Shown in pieces: positions 1 to 8,097 of a DNA stretch of 48,969 bases. Under the pieces are notes generated by a model. The model made no database searches. It saw nothing but the letters and a program-made list of their open reading frames with translations, and was not told where the DNA came from. Numbering within the stretch: the stretch's first letter is position 1; each line of letters opens with the position of its first letter. Source of the DNA: UBA3064 sp023258775 (GTDB taxonomy: Bacteria > Pseudomonadota > Gammaproteobacteria > Burkholderiales > Burkholderiaceae_E); assembly GCA_044355655.1 (NCBI GenBank), contig JBIKXS010000024.1:1-48969 (forward strand), in the 5' to 3' direction. Both the position numbers and the translations under genes were made by a program.

Positions 1-920
1 ACGACCAAGTTAATGCTCACAAATACAAAAGAAATCATCACGAGGTAGGCTGCCATGATTGGTACGTCGGCCGTCTGCACCGATTGAATGAACAACAAAC
101 CCATACCTGGCCATTGAAATACAGTTTCCGTAACGATAGCAAAGGCAATCAAGGACCCGAGTTGCAGGCCAACAATTGTGATTACCGGGACCAGTGTATT
201 TTTAAGCGCATAGCTAAAGTTAACGAGCCTCTCACTGAGTCCTCTTGCCCTGGCAAATTTGATGTAATCCGTGCGTTGCACTTCAAGCATCTCAGCGCGA
301 ACCATACGCATAATCAAAGCAAGCTGGAATAGTGCCAGGGTAATCGCAGGAAGTACGATATGTTTAAGACCATCGACCGTGATCAAACCGGTACTGAATC
401 GTCCCCACTGAACCACTTCGCCTCGACCATACGAAGGCAACCAGCCAAGCAATACCGCAAAAAATAGAATAAAAAATATTCCTACTAAAAAAACTGGCAA
501 CGACACACCAAGCAGCGAAATACCCATAAACAACTGACTTAAAAGACCACCCCTCTTTAAGGCAGTGTAAACGCCCATGGGTATACCGGTGATAAGCGCA
601 ATAAGTGCCGCGCACACTGCGAGCTCCAGGGTTGCCGGAAAACGCTCGGCGAGCAACTCCGAGACTTTCCTTCCCTGCCTGTACGACACCCCAAATTCGC
701 CCTGAACCGCATTTCCCACAAAATGTGCGAACTGCACGTAAAAGGGTTCGTTAAGTCCCAAGTCGGCTCTTAGCTGCGCGCGTTGTTCACTAGTGGCATC
801 CTGTCCGAGCATTGAAAGAACGGGATCGCCAACATATTGAAATAAAGAAAACGCTATAAATGCAACGACCAGCATTACCATGCTGGCCTGAAGCAATCTC
901 CGAACGATAAAGGCAAACAT
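1..920 (-). CDS. Peptide-type ABC transporter permease (DppB/OppB family), 3' end cut by window edge
   Basis: Inner-membrane permease of a family-5 (dipeptide/oligopeptide/nickel) ABC importer. The frame is open from the ATG at 920 to the left edge, about 306 codons, with no stop. The N-terminus MFAFIVRRLLQ leads into a first membrane helix, as is typical of DppB. A later segment reads RTDYIKFARARGLSE, the family's cytoplasmic EAA-like loop that docks on the ATPase, and VTETVFQWPGMG is the family signature near the last helices. It lies 52 bases downstream of the binding-protein gene on the same strand, so the two are probably one operon; the partner permease and ATPase would lie left of the window. 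Transported ligand unknown. Confidence 0.9.
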   Translation of the reverse strand, partial: MFAFIVRRLLQASMVMLVVAFIAFSLFQYVGDPVLSMLGQDATSEQRAQLRADLGLNEPFYVQFAHFVGNAVQGEFGVSYRQGRKVSELLAERFPATLELAVCAALIALITGIPMGVYTALKRGGLLSQLFMGISLLGVSLPVFLVGIFFILFFAVLLGWLPSYGRGEVVQWGRFSTGLITVDGLKHIVLPAITLALFQLALIMRMVRAEMLEVQRTDYIKFARARGLSERLVNFSYALKNTLVPVITIVGLQLGSLIAFAIVTETVFQWPGMGLLFIQSVQTADVPIMAAYLVMISFVFVSINLV

Positions 921-972
921 GTCAACAAAATCTTAGTTGAACATGCGATCAAAAAAAATATAAATATGATAA

Positions 973-2574
973 CTATTTTACAGTCGCATAATACATTTTT
1001 GGGGCATCGTTGGAGTTATGAGCAATGCTTACCGACTTCTTCATCGCCCAGGGGCGCATTTGATGATGCAAGGTGATGTAAAGCGCATCATCGCGAGTGA
1101 TTGTTAACGCATCGCGAATCATTGCATCACGTTTAGCCTTATCCATCTCAGTCTTCATCGCATCAACCAGCGCATCGACCTTCGGATGGCTTACCTTGCT
1201 TAAGTTGAAGTTACCGTCAGCGCCGGTGGTCTTTGTCCGAACTAATGACTGCAAGCTGTACTGCGCATCGTAAGTAGCGACGCCCCAGCCGAGCAAATAC
1301 GCACTTGAATCAAAGTTTTGAATCTTTGAGATAAAGGGCCCAAAGGGCATTGCATTGAGTTTAGTCTTCACACCGATCTTGGCCCACATGCCAACCACCG
1401 CCTGGCAGACCTCTTCATCATTAACATAACGGTTATTGGGGCAGTCGAGCGTGAAATCAAAGCCATTCGGGTAACCGGCTTCAGCAAGTAACTTTTTGGC
1501 GCCTTCGACGTTGGCAGGAACGGTTTTATCAAGCTCAGGGGTGTGGCCATGAACACCAGGAGCAACCATAATTGCTGCGGGGATCGACAGATTACGCATG
1601 ATGGTGCGCTGAATCGCTGCTCGATCTACCGCCATAGAGAGTGCCCGACGAACCCGAACATCCTTAAAAGGATTCTTACCTTTAGCGCCATACTTCAATT
1701 CATCACTGCCCTGATCCATACCGATGAAAATCGTTCGTACTTCTGGGCCATCTAGTACAAACAAGCTCGCAGTCGATCGCAAGCGCGCAACATCTTGGGT
1801 GGGCAAATCGGTGACTAAATCCACATCACCTGCAAGCAGGGCCGCAATTCGCGTGGCATCAGCCTTAATGGGCGTGTAGGTCACATCGGTAACGTTGCCT
1901 TCCGATTTACCCCACCAAGACTTATTCGCGGTCATCACGATACGCTGATCAGGCGACCATTCTTTGATCACAAAGGGCCCTGTACCGTTGGTGTTTCGTG
2001 ATGCAAATGTATCTTCTTTTGCCTTGTAATCCTGAACTTTCTCTGATTTGTTCTTTGCAGCCCATTCCTTATCCATGATGAGAAAAGTCACCAGACTGTT
2101 CAGCAACACAGGATTCGGTTTGTCAAGAATCATATCGATGGTGTGATCATCAACTTTTTTGATTTCTTTAACGCCCGCGACATAAATTTGCATCGTCCCC
2201 TGAGGTTGCCGGATACGATCAAACGAAAAAATCACATCGTCTGCTGTGAATGTTGATCCGTCATGGAATTTCACATCTTTGCGCAGGTTAAATCGCCATG
2301 TTGTTGGATTTACCGTTTGCCAGCTGGTCGCAAGGCAAGGCTCAATTCGGTAGTTTTTATCATAACGGACCAGGCCTTCGTAGGCGTGGCCAACAATATT
2401 GTTTGTCGTCGCGTGGTTTTGCGAATGCGGGTCTAGTGTGAGGATATCGTTTTGGGCGGCCCATTTAAGGTTTGCAGCTTGGGCCATACCGATACCGATC
2501 ATCACAGCGCCCGCCGCAAAAGCGAGTTGACGCAGCAGGCTCGGAGGCGTCTTGGGATTTGTAAGATTGATCAT
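973..2574 (-). CDS. ABC transporter substrate-binding protein, family 5 (DppA-like)
   Basis: Periplasmic ligand-binding protein of a peptide-type ABC importer, 533 aa, the usual family length. The chosen ATG at 2574 has GGAG 7-8 bases upstream and opens a signal peptide (two lysine/arginine positions, a hydrophobic core AFAAGAVMIGIGMAQA, then cleavage near AQA-ANLKW). An in-frame start 87 bases further upstream would spoil the signal peptide. The mature protein shows the family-5 landmarks: LDPHSQNHATTNN near the N-terminus, YEGLVRYDKNY, and WRFNLRKDVKFHDGSTFTADD. Followed by the DppB-like permease on the same strand. Ligand cannot be read from sequence; peptides, opines, glutathione and metal chelates are all possible. 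Confidence 0.92.
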   Translation of the reverse strand: MINLTNPKTPPSLLRQLAFAAGAVMIGIGMAQAANLKWAAQNDILTLDPHSQNHATTNNIVGHAYEGLVRYDKNYRIEPCLATSWQTVNPTTWRFNLRKDVKFHDGSTFTADDVIFSFDRIRQPQGTMQIYVAGVKEIKKVDDHTIDMILDKPNPVLLNSLVTFLIMDKEWAAKNKSEKVQDYKAKEDTFASRNTNGTGPFVIKEWSPDQRIVMTANKSWWGKSEGNVTDVTYTPIKADATRIAALLAGDVDLVTDLPTQDVARLRSTASLFVLDGPEVRTIFIGMDQGSDELKYGAKGKNPFKDVRVRRALSMAVDRAAIQRTIMRNLSIPAAIMVAPGVHGHTPELDKTVPANVEGAKKLLAEAGYPNGFDFTLDCPNNRYVNDEEVCQAVVGMWAKIGVKTKLNAMPFGPFISKIQNFDSSAYLLGWGVATYDAQYSLQSLVRTKTTGADGNFNLSKVSHPKVDALVDAMKTEMDKAKRDAMIRDALTITRDDALYITLHHQMRPWAMKKSVSIAHNSNDAPKMYYATVK

Positions 2575-2682
2575 GCAAACTCCATAAGTGTTCAATAAAT
2601 GAGGGCTAACACAAATAAGACCGAAGATATGATGATAGTTCGATCCGCAGCTCGATGCCAACTGATCGCCGACGAACCTAGC

Positions 2683-3108
2683 TTACTCAGCGTCTCGATA
2701 TAACTCGGGTTGCAATTTCGCAAGTAGTCTTGAGAGCGCAATGACGGTGCCGTACTGATCGGTTTCGCGCAAAGCTTCGCGAAGCATTTGATGGGCCTCG
2801 TATGCGCTTACCAGCTCCATGTCCCAGTCGGGCAGAAGTCTTAAATGATCACGCCCTTCGGAGAGCACGATTAAGTTTTTATGCCTTCGATCGCCCCGCA
2901 AGCGATACATCAAATGATCGATCGATGCTTTGGGGCCTTCGATAAACTGGATAAAGATATCCCCGCTGTATGTCAGTAGACCAGTGATCTGATGACGATG
3001 ATTATTTGTTTTAGAAATTTCAAGAATTTTGTCCAGATCACCGGTTTGGAGTTCCGTGCAGGCCTGACTGCAATAGCTCAAATGGACCAAGTCTGCTTTC
3101 GCATTCAC
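2683..3108 (-). CDS. BLUF-domain blue-light photoreceptor
   Basis: Short single-domain flavin photoreceptor of 141 aa. BLUF proteins bind FAD and switch hydrogen bonding on blue-light absorption. All key positions are visible with the same spacing as in AppA: Tyr12 (AppA Tyr21), Asn36 (Asn45), Gln54 (Gln63), and Trp95 and Met97 (Trp104 and Met106). The motifs ITGLLTYSGDIFIQFIEG and PDWDM are typical. The C-terminal ~40 residues form the usual capping helices; there is no output domain, so it must signal through a partner. The start is GTG at 3108 with GAGG 8 bases upstream. It follows the isomerase gene by 14 bases and is probably the last gene of the dtd operon. Partner unknown. Confidence 0.93.
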   Translation of the reverse strand: MNAKADLVHLSYCSQACTELQTGDLDKILEISKTNNHRHQITGLLTYSGDIFIQFIEGPKASIDHLMYRLRGDRRHKNLIVLSEGRDHLRLLPDWDMELVSAYEAHQMLREALRETDQYGTVIALSRLLAKLQPELYRDAE

Positions 3109-3122
3109 GCTACACCCCTCAT

Positions 3123-3794
3123 TTAGTCGCGCTTTCGCCGCACGCCCCAGGCGACGCTTTCGATCGATTTCATATCGGATCGCTCAAACATTTGCCTGTC
3201 TTGCACGTAGTCAATTACCCAGTCAATGGTGTCAACACCCCAAAAACAATGCCCGTCAACAACAAGGCTCGGCACGCCGAACACATTGGCAGCTATTGCC
3301 TCTTGGGTTTGCGCTTGCAAGGCTTGTTTGACACTGCTTTCCTGGATCCTTTGCGCGCCATCGCTAACCCCTAAAACCTCGCATAATCCAGAAAAGTCAA
3401 GTTCGGGGTCACGACCCTGCTCAAAAACAAAATCACTTGCTTTCTTGATCGCCTCAGGTGGGTTACCCATCGAAACAAGTAAACGCAGTGCTGAAAGTGG
3501 GTTGAAAGGATGGCGCGACGGCATTTGAAACGCTAAGCCAAAACGCCTGGCGAGCCAGACGCAATGCTGATAGGTATGACGCCGCTTCGATTCAATCTCT
3601 GCCGGTCCGAGCTGCCCCCAGTGCGCTAGAACCGCCCCAAAGAGGATTGGCGTGATGCGGATGTCGAGCAAATCGTCAAGCCGATCGATTTGTTTCAGAT
3701 AAAAATACGCATAAGGTGAGATCGGATCAACATAAAGTTTTGCAATGCTTTTCGCCCTGGTTTCATCGGGTCTTTGAGAAAGCTTATCGCTCAT
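3123..3794 (-). CDS. 2-hydroxychromene-2-carboxylate isomerase-like protein (DsbA-fold, kappa GST family)
   Basis: Thioredoxin-fold protein of 223 aa. The N-terminal strand KLYVDPISPYAYFYL carries the SPY motif whose serine binds glutathione in HCCA isomerase and kappa GSTs; there is no CxxC, so it is not an oxidoreductase. The C-terminal motif NVFGVPSLVVDGHCFWG contains the cis-proline loop (GVPS) and the family's FWG signature. In naphthalene catabolism the enzyme converts 2-hydroxychromene-2-carboxylate to a benzalpyruvate, but many homologues lie outside such pathways and no other aromatic-degradation gene is adjacent, so the true substrate is open. Its ATG overlaps the dtd stop (ATGA), which indicates translational coupling. 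Confidence 0.82.
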   Translation of the reverse strand: MSDKLSQRPDETRAKSIAKLYVDPISPYAYFYLKQIDRLDDLLDIRITPILFGAVLAHWGQLGPAEIESKRRHTYQHCVWLARRFGLAFQMPSRHPFNPLSALRLLVSMGNPPEAIKKASDFVFEQGRDPELDFSGLCEVLGVSDGAQRIQESSVKQALQAQTQEAIAANVFGVPSLVVDGHCFWGVDTIDWVIDYVQDRQMFERSDMKSIESVAWGVRRKRD

Positions 3795-4255
3795 GATGCT
3801 TGATCAAGTTCCATGAAAAAAGTCACCGGACCATCGTTGAGCAGCGCCACTTTCATATCAGCGCCAAACTCGCCCGCCTCAACAATCGGATGCTGGCTTC
3901 GCGCATAGCCAAGCAAATCCTCATAACAGCGTCGGGCATGCGCTGGTGGGGCCGCATCAGTAAAGCTCGGGCGATTGCCATCCCAGAGCTTTGCAGCGAG
4001 GGTGAATTGACTCACGATTAGTAGGCCTCCGACGGCGCCCAGACCATCGATATCCGTAATGCTTCGGTTCATCTTGCCATGCGCATCCGAAAAAATTCTC
4101 AGTTTTAAGACTTTATTGACAAACTTCTCGATGATTTGAGGGCTATCGTCTCGCTCGGCGCACACAAACATGAGCAAACCTGCAGCGATTGATCCGACAA
4201 CTCGCTGCTCAACGGTGACTGAAGCATGGCTAACACGTTGGATCACTGCTTTCAT
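3791..4255 (-). CDS. dtd: D-aminoacyl-tRNA deacylase
   Basis: Cytoplasmic editing enzyme that hydrolyses D-aminoacyl-tRNA (and mischarged Gly-tRNA-Ala), 154 aa, the standard size. The N-terminus MKAVIQRVSHASVTVE is the family start and fixes the ATG at 4255. The two active-site motifs are present: SQFTL in the middle and NDGPVT near the C-terminus, which includes the Gly-cisPro pair. First gene of a leftward operon with the isomerase (4-base overlap) and the BLUF gene. Divergent from the HtrA-like gene, with about 58 bases between the two proposed starts. Confidence 0.95.
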   Translation of the reverse strand: MKAVIQRVSHASVTVEQRVVGSIAAGLLMFVCAERDDSPQIIEKFVNKVLKLRIFSDAHGKMNRSITDIDGLGAVGGLLIVSQFTLAAKLWDGNRPSFTDAAPPAHARRCYEDLLGYARSQHPIVEAGEFGADMKVALLNDGPVTFFMELDQAS

Positions 4256-4313
4256 AAGCTTTAAGATGGTTCCGTCCGATTCACTTCGATGCATTTTTTC
4301 CGAGTATGCACCT

Positions 4314-5288
4314 ATGTTTAACCTTGATCCATGGTCCTTTCCCAAAGCACTCCGCCCCGACCCTGAGCAACTTGACTTTAGCCTCGACGAAAGCCTCAAC
4401 GCCTTGTTGCAGCTTCATGTCCAGGTGCCCGATGAAGCCTACACCGCACCGATATTGGGTACCAGCCGCAGCGGTCATGGTGTGGTGATTGATGAACAGG
4501 GACATATTCTGACGATCGGCTATCTGGTAACCGAAGCCCAGCAAATATGGTGCCGCAAGCGAGATGGCTCGGTGGTCCAGGCCGATGTGCTTGCCTATGA
4601 TCAAGCCACTGGCTTTGGCTTATTGAAGAGCTTTAGCCCACTTGACTGCGGTTTCATACCGCTCGGCAAGGCAAGCGATTTAGCCAAGGGCAGAACCGTT
4701 TACATGCTTGGTCATGGCGGTATTCATCAGTGCCTTAAGACATCGATCGTTGCAATCAAGCCATTTGCGGGATCCTGGGAGTACTTACTTGATCACGCCT
4801 TATTCATCGAGCCGGCTCATCCTGAATGGAGCGGCTCGCCGCTATTAAACCAGGCAGGACAACTGGTCGGTATCGGTTCGCTGCTTACTCAGGAAATCAA
4901 GCAGGGACAGACTCAACAAAGTAATATGGTTGTGCCAATCGATGTATTAGTTCCAATTCTTGAAACTTTGATCAACCAGGGCCACAGCGGTCATGCACCA
5001 AGGCCTTGGCTTGGGCTTTATCTCGAAGAGCAAGACGAGCAACTCGTGGTCCAGCATACAAGCCCAGAGGGACCTGCCGAGACTGCTGGTATCTTGTCTG
5101 AGGACTTGGTACTGTCGGTGGCAGGCCATCGCGTTCAAGACCTGGCTAGCTTTTACCGGCATGTATGGTCCTTGGGCGAAGCAGGTGTCGAGGTTCCTGT
5201 GCAGTTAGCGAGAGGAGCCGAGCTTGTTGCGGTGAAAATCCGCTCCATGAATCGAAACGAACGCTTGATCAAACCACGTACCCATTAG
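4314..5288 (+). CDS. HtrA/DegP-like S1C protein with PDZ domain, catalytic triad degenerate
   Basis: 324-aa protein with a trypsin-like domain (about residues 45-215) followed by one PDZ domain (about 225-310). Aligned by motif to DegP, the His position (TNNHVV) reads TIGYLV, giving Tyr70, and the Asp position (SDIAL) reads TGFGL, giving Gly100; only the nucleophile is kept in EWSGSPLLN (Ser173). As written it should not be a working serine protease and may act as a binding or chaperone-like paralogue. No signal peptide is evident from this start. An upstream ATG at 4266 is possible; neither start has a strong Shine-Dalgarno. An HtrA-like protein with an intact triad is encoded at 36094. I believe similar degenerate homologues exist in other proteobacteria, but have not checked. 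Confidence 0.82.
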   Translation: MFNLDPWSFPKALRPDPEQLDFSLDESLNALLQLHVQVPDEAYTAPILGTSRSGHGVVIDEQGHILTIGYLVTEAQQIWCRKRDGSVVQADVLAYDQATGFGLLKSFSPLDCGFIPLGKASDLAKGRTVYMLGHGGIHQCLKTSIVAIKPFAGSWEYLLDHALFIEPAHPEWSGSPLLNQAGQLVGIGSLLTQEIKQGQTQQSNMVVPIDVLVPILETLINQGHSGHAPRPWLGLYLEEQDEQLVVQHTSPEGPAETAGILSEDLVLSVAGHRVQDLASFYRHVWSLGEAGVEVPVQLARGAELVAVKIRSMNRNERLIKPRTH

Positions 5289-5317
5289 GCTCATCTTCTA
5301 CAGCTAGCAGTACTTTA

Positions 5318-5361
5318 AAGCAGCTGCAAGGTGAACCAAGTCAAGCTTAAGCAGCTGCAAG
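5318..5361. repeat. Imperfect 31-bp tandem duplication before the efflux operon
   Basis: The 13-mer AAGCAGCTGCAAG occurs at 5318-5330 and again at 5349-5361, a period of 31 bases, with partial similarity in the spacers (GTGAACCAAGTCAAG versus CTGGATCAAGGCAAG). It lies in the 185-base gap between the HtrA-like gene and the outer membrane factor gene. The core CAGCTG is palindromic, so regulator binding is possible but not shown. Confidence 0.6.
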
Positions 5362-5473
5362 CTGGATCAAGGCAAGCAACCCCATGACCATTGATGAATA
5401 ACGGGTAATGCGCCGACGGTATCCTGCGGGCGCACTAAAACATTCCTCCCACGCGCTCAAGGTTGATTTACTC

Positions 5474-6742
5474 ATGCAAGCACCCAGAAAAGGTTGCCGG
5501 TCTGTTATTGCCATATTTGTTATCACAATCCTGGTGGCCACAAACACGATTCAAGCATCCGAGTCATTTCGACCTGATGCGCTCGTCTCACTTGCAATTC
5601 AGAACAATGCCGATTTGTCGCTTTCTCGTGCTGACCTCATCGGTGCCAAGGCCGCCCAATCACTTGCCGGTGTCCTTCAGAACCCACGCCTTGAAATAGG
5701 TCTTGGACGAGAGTCGGCAAAGGCTGTCTTGCAAGACCGCACGTCGCAGCTCCAAAACTTCGGGGTAAGCCAGTTCATCGAGAATCCCGCACAACGTGGC
5801 GCTCGAATTGCCTCATTTGCCTCACTCTCGCAAGCCCAAGAAGCTCGCGTGGATGCAACCCGAGTTCAGATCGCCGGTCTTGTTCGCCGCGCTGCCTACG
5901 AGGTCCTTCTTAGGCAGGCTGAAATCAGCGCGGCCGATGAGGCACGCGCCTTGTTGGAGTCAACGCGTGCACGTGTGAAGTTACGAGTGGAAAGTGGGGA
6001 TGTCGCGCGCTATGAATTGATCAAGGCTGACGCCGAACTGATTGGTGCTCAACAGCGGAGCCAGGTCGCAAGGCTTGCACTTGAACAAGCTCGCATTCGA
6101 CTCCAGCAAATCGTTGGGATCGACCTGCCAGCCGGCTGGCGTATCAACGCAAGTCTTGAAGATCCGGTACAAGTTCCTGACAGAACACTCGTGCGAGGGC
6201 AATTACTTACCCGACATCCTGAATTGATTGCACTTCGCGCCGAGGTACAAGCTGCGTCTGAGCGTGTTCAGGAAGCTAGGGCAAGCCGTTGGCCGGGTGT
6301 TGATGTGCAACTCACACAGTTGCGAGACCGAGGTGTCGATCGACCTGCCCGCTACGAAACCCTTATGGGTGCATCGGTATCAGTGCCCTTGCTTGACCCA
6401 CGCAAAGCAGCGATTGATGTCGCTCAAGCCCAAGTTCAAAGGGCATCGCTCGCCCTCAGGGCGCGCGAACAAAGTCTAATCCGAGAGTTCGACAGTGCTT
6501 GGGCTTCGCTGGACATTGCAGCCCTTCGCGTTAAGTCCCTCAATGAAGGGGCGGTGCGTGAGGCTGAGGCCGCGTTGCGGGTTGCTGAGGCTGCCTACCG
6601 TTTTGGCGAGCGCGGCATTCTTGATGTTATCGACGCGCAACGCGTTCTAAGACTTATAAGAGCTGATCTCCTCACGGCACGCTTTGAACAACAAGCCGCA
6701 TCGATTGCAATTCAGGTGTTAAGCACAGAAACCGCGCCCTGA
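5474..6742 (+). CDS. Outer membrane efflux protein, TolC/CzcC family
   Basis: Outer-membrane channel of a tripartite RND pump, 422 aa from the chosen ATG. That start gives a clear signal peptide (MQAPRKGCRSVIAIFV, core IFVITILVA, cleavage near IQA-SE); an upstream in-frame ATG at 5408 would add 22 residues before it. The mature part is the long Ala/Gln/Arg-rich helical repeat of this family, in two halves of about 180 residues, with a conserved RYELIKADAELIGA stretch and the C-terminal AAYRFGERGILDVIDAQR typical of CzcC-like proteins. First gene of a three-gene operon; the adaptor gene follows by 47 bases. Metal specificity is not readable from this component. Confidence 0.9.
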   Translation: MQAPRKGCRSVIAIFVITILVATNTIQASESFRPDALVSLAIQNNADLSLSRADLIGAKAAQSLAGVLQNPRLEIGLGRESAKAVLQDRTSQLQNFGVSQFIENPAQRGARIASFASLSQAQEARVDATRVQIAGLVRRAAYEVLLRQAEISAADEARALLESTRARVKLRVESGDVARYELIKADAELIGAQQRSQVARLALEQARIRLQQIVGIDLPAGWRINASLEDPVQVPDRTLVRGQLLTRHPELIALRAEVQAASERVQEARASRWPGVDVQLTQLRDRGVDRPARYETLMGASVSVPLLDPRKAAIDVAQAQVQRASLALRAREQSLIREFDSAWASLDIAALRVKSLNEGAVREAEAALRVAEAAYRFGERGILDVIDAQRVLRLIRADLLTARFEQQAASIAIQVLSTETAP

Positions 6743-6789
6743 TCCCGAGATCAACCGACTCATCGATGCCTAGCAAGGACAACCCAACC

Positions 6790-8094
6790 ATGACACGATT
6801 AAGCAACCCCTTGGCGGGAGATTCAAGCGAAAAGGCTTCAAAGCATCAACGTCAGTCTCGATCTGCTCTATACCTTATAACATCGAGCTTAATATGCTTG
6901 CTGCTTGCTTCATGTGGCCAAGACACTAAGCAGCAAGGCGAAAAGGCTGCAGCAAAATCGTCATCGAATAGCGAGCAAAAAAGCACCGCCGACACAACGA
7001 GTACATCTGGCACTAGTCAAGCGTCCCAAGACAAAGACATAGGTGAGGACGATGCCAGTGTGGTGCGCCCGCGCGCAGATATGCTTAAGCGATTTGAGCT
7101 TGGTAATGTCGCGAGGACAGGTATTGAGCGGACCCAGGAAATACCGGGACGGATTGAAGTTGATGAGAAGCGCATCACGAGAATAGGCGCATCGGTGACC
7201 GGCCGCGTCGTTGAAGTCTCTGTTGACGTGGGCTACCGCGTCAAGGCTGGCGAGGTTTTGGCTCGTATTAGCAGCACCGAACTCACTCAGGCTCAACTCA
7301 ACTTTCTGCGCTCCAACGCCGCATTTTCACTTGCAGAGCGAGCACTGGAACGAGCACAACAACTCTATAAGGCTGATGTGATTTCGGCTGCGGAACTACA
7401 GCGTCGGGAATCAGAACAATCGATTGCCAGAGCTGAACTTCGCGCAGCATCCGATCAATTGTCGCTTATTGGCTTTGATCAAAGTCTGCAACGGCGACTT
7501 CGCGAGAGTGGCCAACTCGACCCGACAGTCGGCATTATCGCCACCCGCGCTGGCGTTGTCGTCGAACGCAAAGTGAGCCAGGGCCAGGTCGCGCAACCCG
7601 GAGACGCCTTATTTACGGTTGCCGATCTCACCACGGTCTGGGCCGTTGGCGCCCTGCCCGAACAAGCAGCCGGTTCGGTTCAGATGGGGCAGCTCGTCGA
7701 TGTCCAGGTGCCAGCGCTCGGTGAAAAACGCTTTCGTGGCCGGATTGTTTTTGTCAGTGACACGATACAACCAGAGACGCGGACGATCACGGTTCGAACA
7801 GAGGTCGATAACGCTTCGCGTGAACTCAAGCCGCAAATGCTCTCAACCATGCGTCTTTTTGGTGAACGAGAAGAACGATTAGCAATTCCTGATAGTGCCG
7901 TGGTTCGGGACGGAGACCGCGATCATGTGTTTTTGCACCGCCAAGACGGCAGCTTCAAGCTTATCCCCGTAGAACTCGGTATATCGATCAATGGCAAGCG
8001 ACCGATCATTCGTGGTTTGACTGAAGGACAGGCGATCGTAATGCGTGGCGCTTTCCACCTCAATAACGAGCGCAAGCGCGCTGAATTGGAATAG
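6790..8094 (+). CDS. RND efflux periplasmic adaptor lipoprotein (CzcB/CusB type)
   Basis: Membrane-fusion subunit linking the inner-membrane pump to the outer-membrane channel, 434 aa. The ATG at 6790 is chosen because AAGGA lies about 11 bases upstream; an ATG at 6766 is in frame. An N-terminal hydrophobic stretch ends in the lipobox LLASC (Cys at about residue 42), so the protein is probably lipid-anchored. A Ser/Thr/Gln/Lys-rich linker follows, then the biotinyl-lipoyl-like half ASVTGRVVEVSVDVGYRVK, a helical hairpin, the second half (ATRAGVVVERKVSQG) and beta-barrel/membrane-proximal segments. Stop is 3 bases before the pump gene. No His/Met-rich metal-binding N-terminus is seen. Confidence 0.9.
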   Translation: MTRLSNPLAGDSSEKASKHQRQSRSALYLITSSLICLLLASCGQDTKQQGEKAAAKSSSNSEQKSTADTTSTSGTSQASQDKDIGEDDASVVRPRADMLKRFELGNVARTGIERTQEIPGRIEVDEKRITRIGASVTGRVVEVSVDVGYRVKAGEVLARISSTELTQAQLNFLRSNAAFSLAERALERAQQLYKADVISAAELQRRESEQSIARAELRAASDQLSLIGFDQSLQRRLRESGQLDPTVGIIATRAGVVVERKVSQGQVAQPGDALFTVADLTTVWAVGALPEQAAGSVQMGQLVDVQVPALGEKRFRGRIVFVSDTIQPETRTITVRTEVDNASRELKPQMLSTMRLFGEREERLAIPDSAVVRDGDRDHVFLHRQDGSFKLIPVELGISINGKRPIIRGLTEGQAIVMRGAFHLNNERKRAELE

Positions 8095-8097
8095 GCC

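Noticed and set aside
3123..3794. Thiol oxidoreductase function (DsbA).
   Set aside because: No CxxC; the SPY motif fits the isomerase/kappa GST group.
5408..5473. Upstream ATG for the outer membrane factor.
   Set aside because: Adds 22 polar and basic residues before a good signal peptide.
5347..5475. Possible 42-aa minus-strand membrane peptide divergent from the outer membrane factor gene, sharing its CATG start.
   Set aside because: No ribosome site, no family, and its end overlaps the 31-bp repeat; more likely a chance frame.
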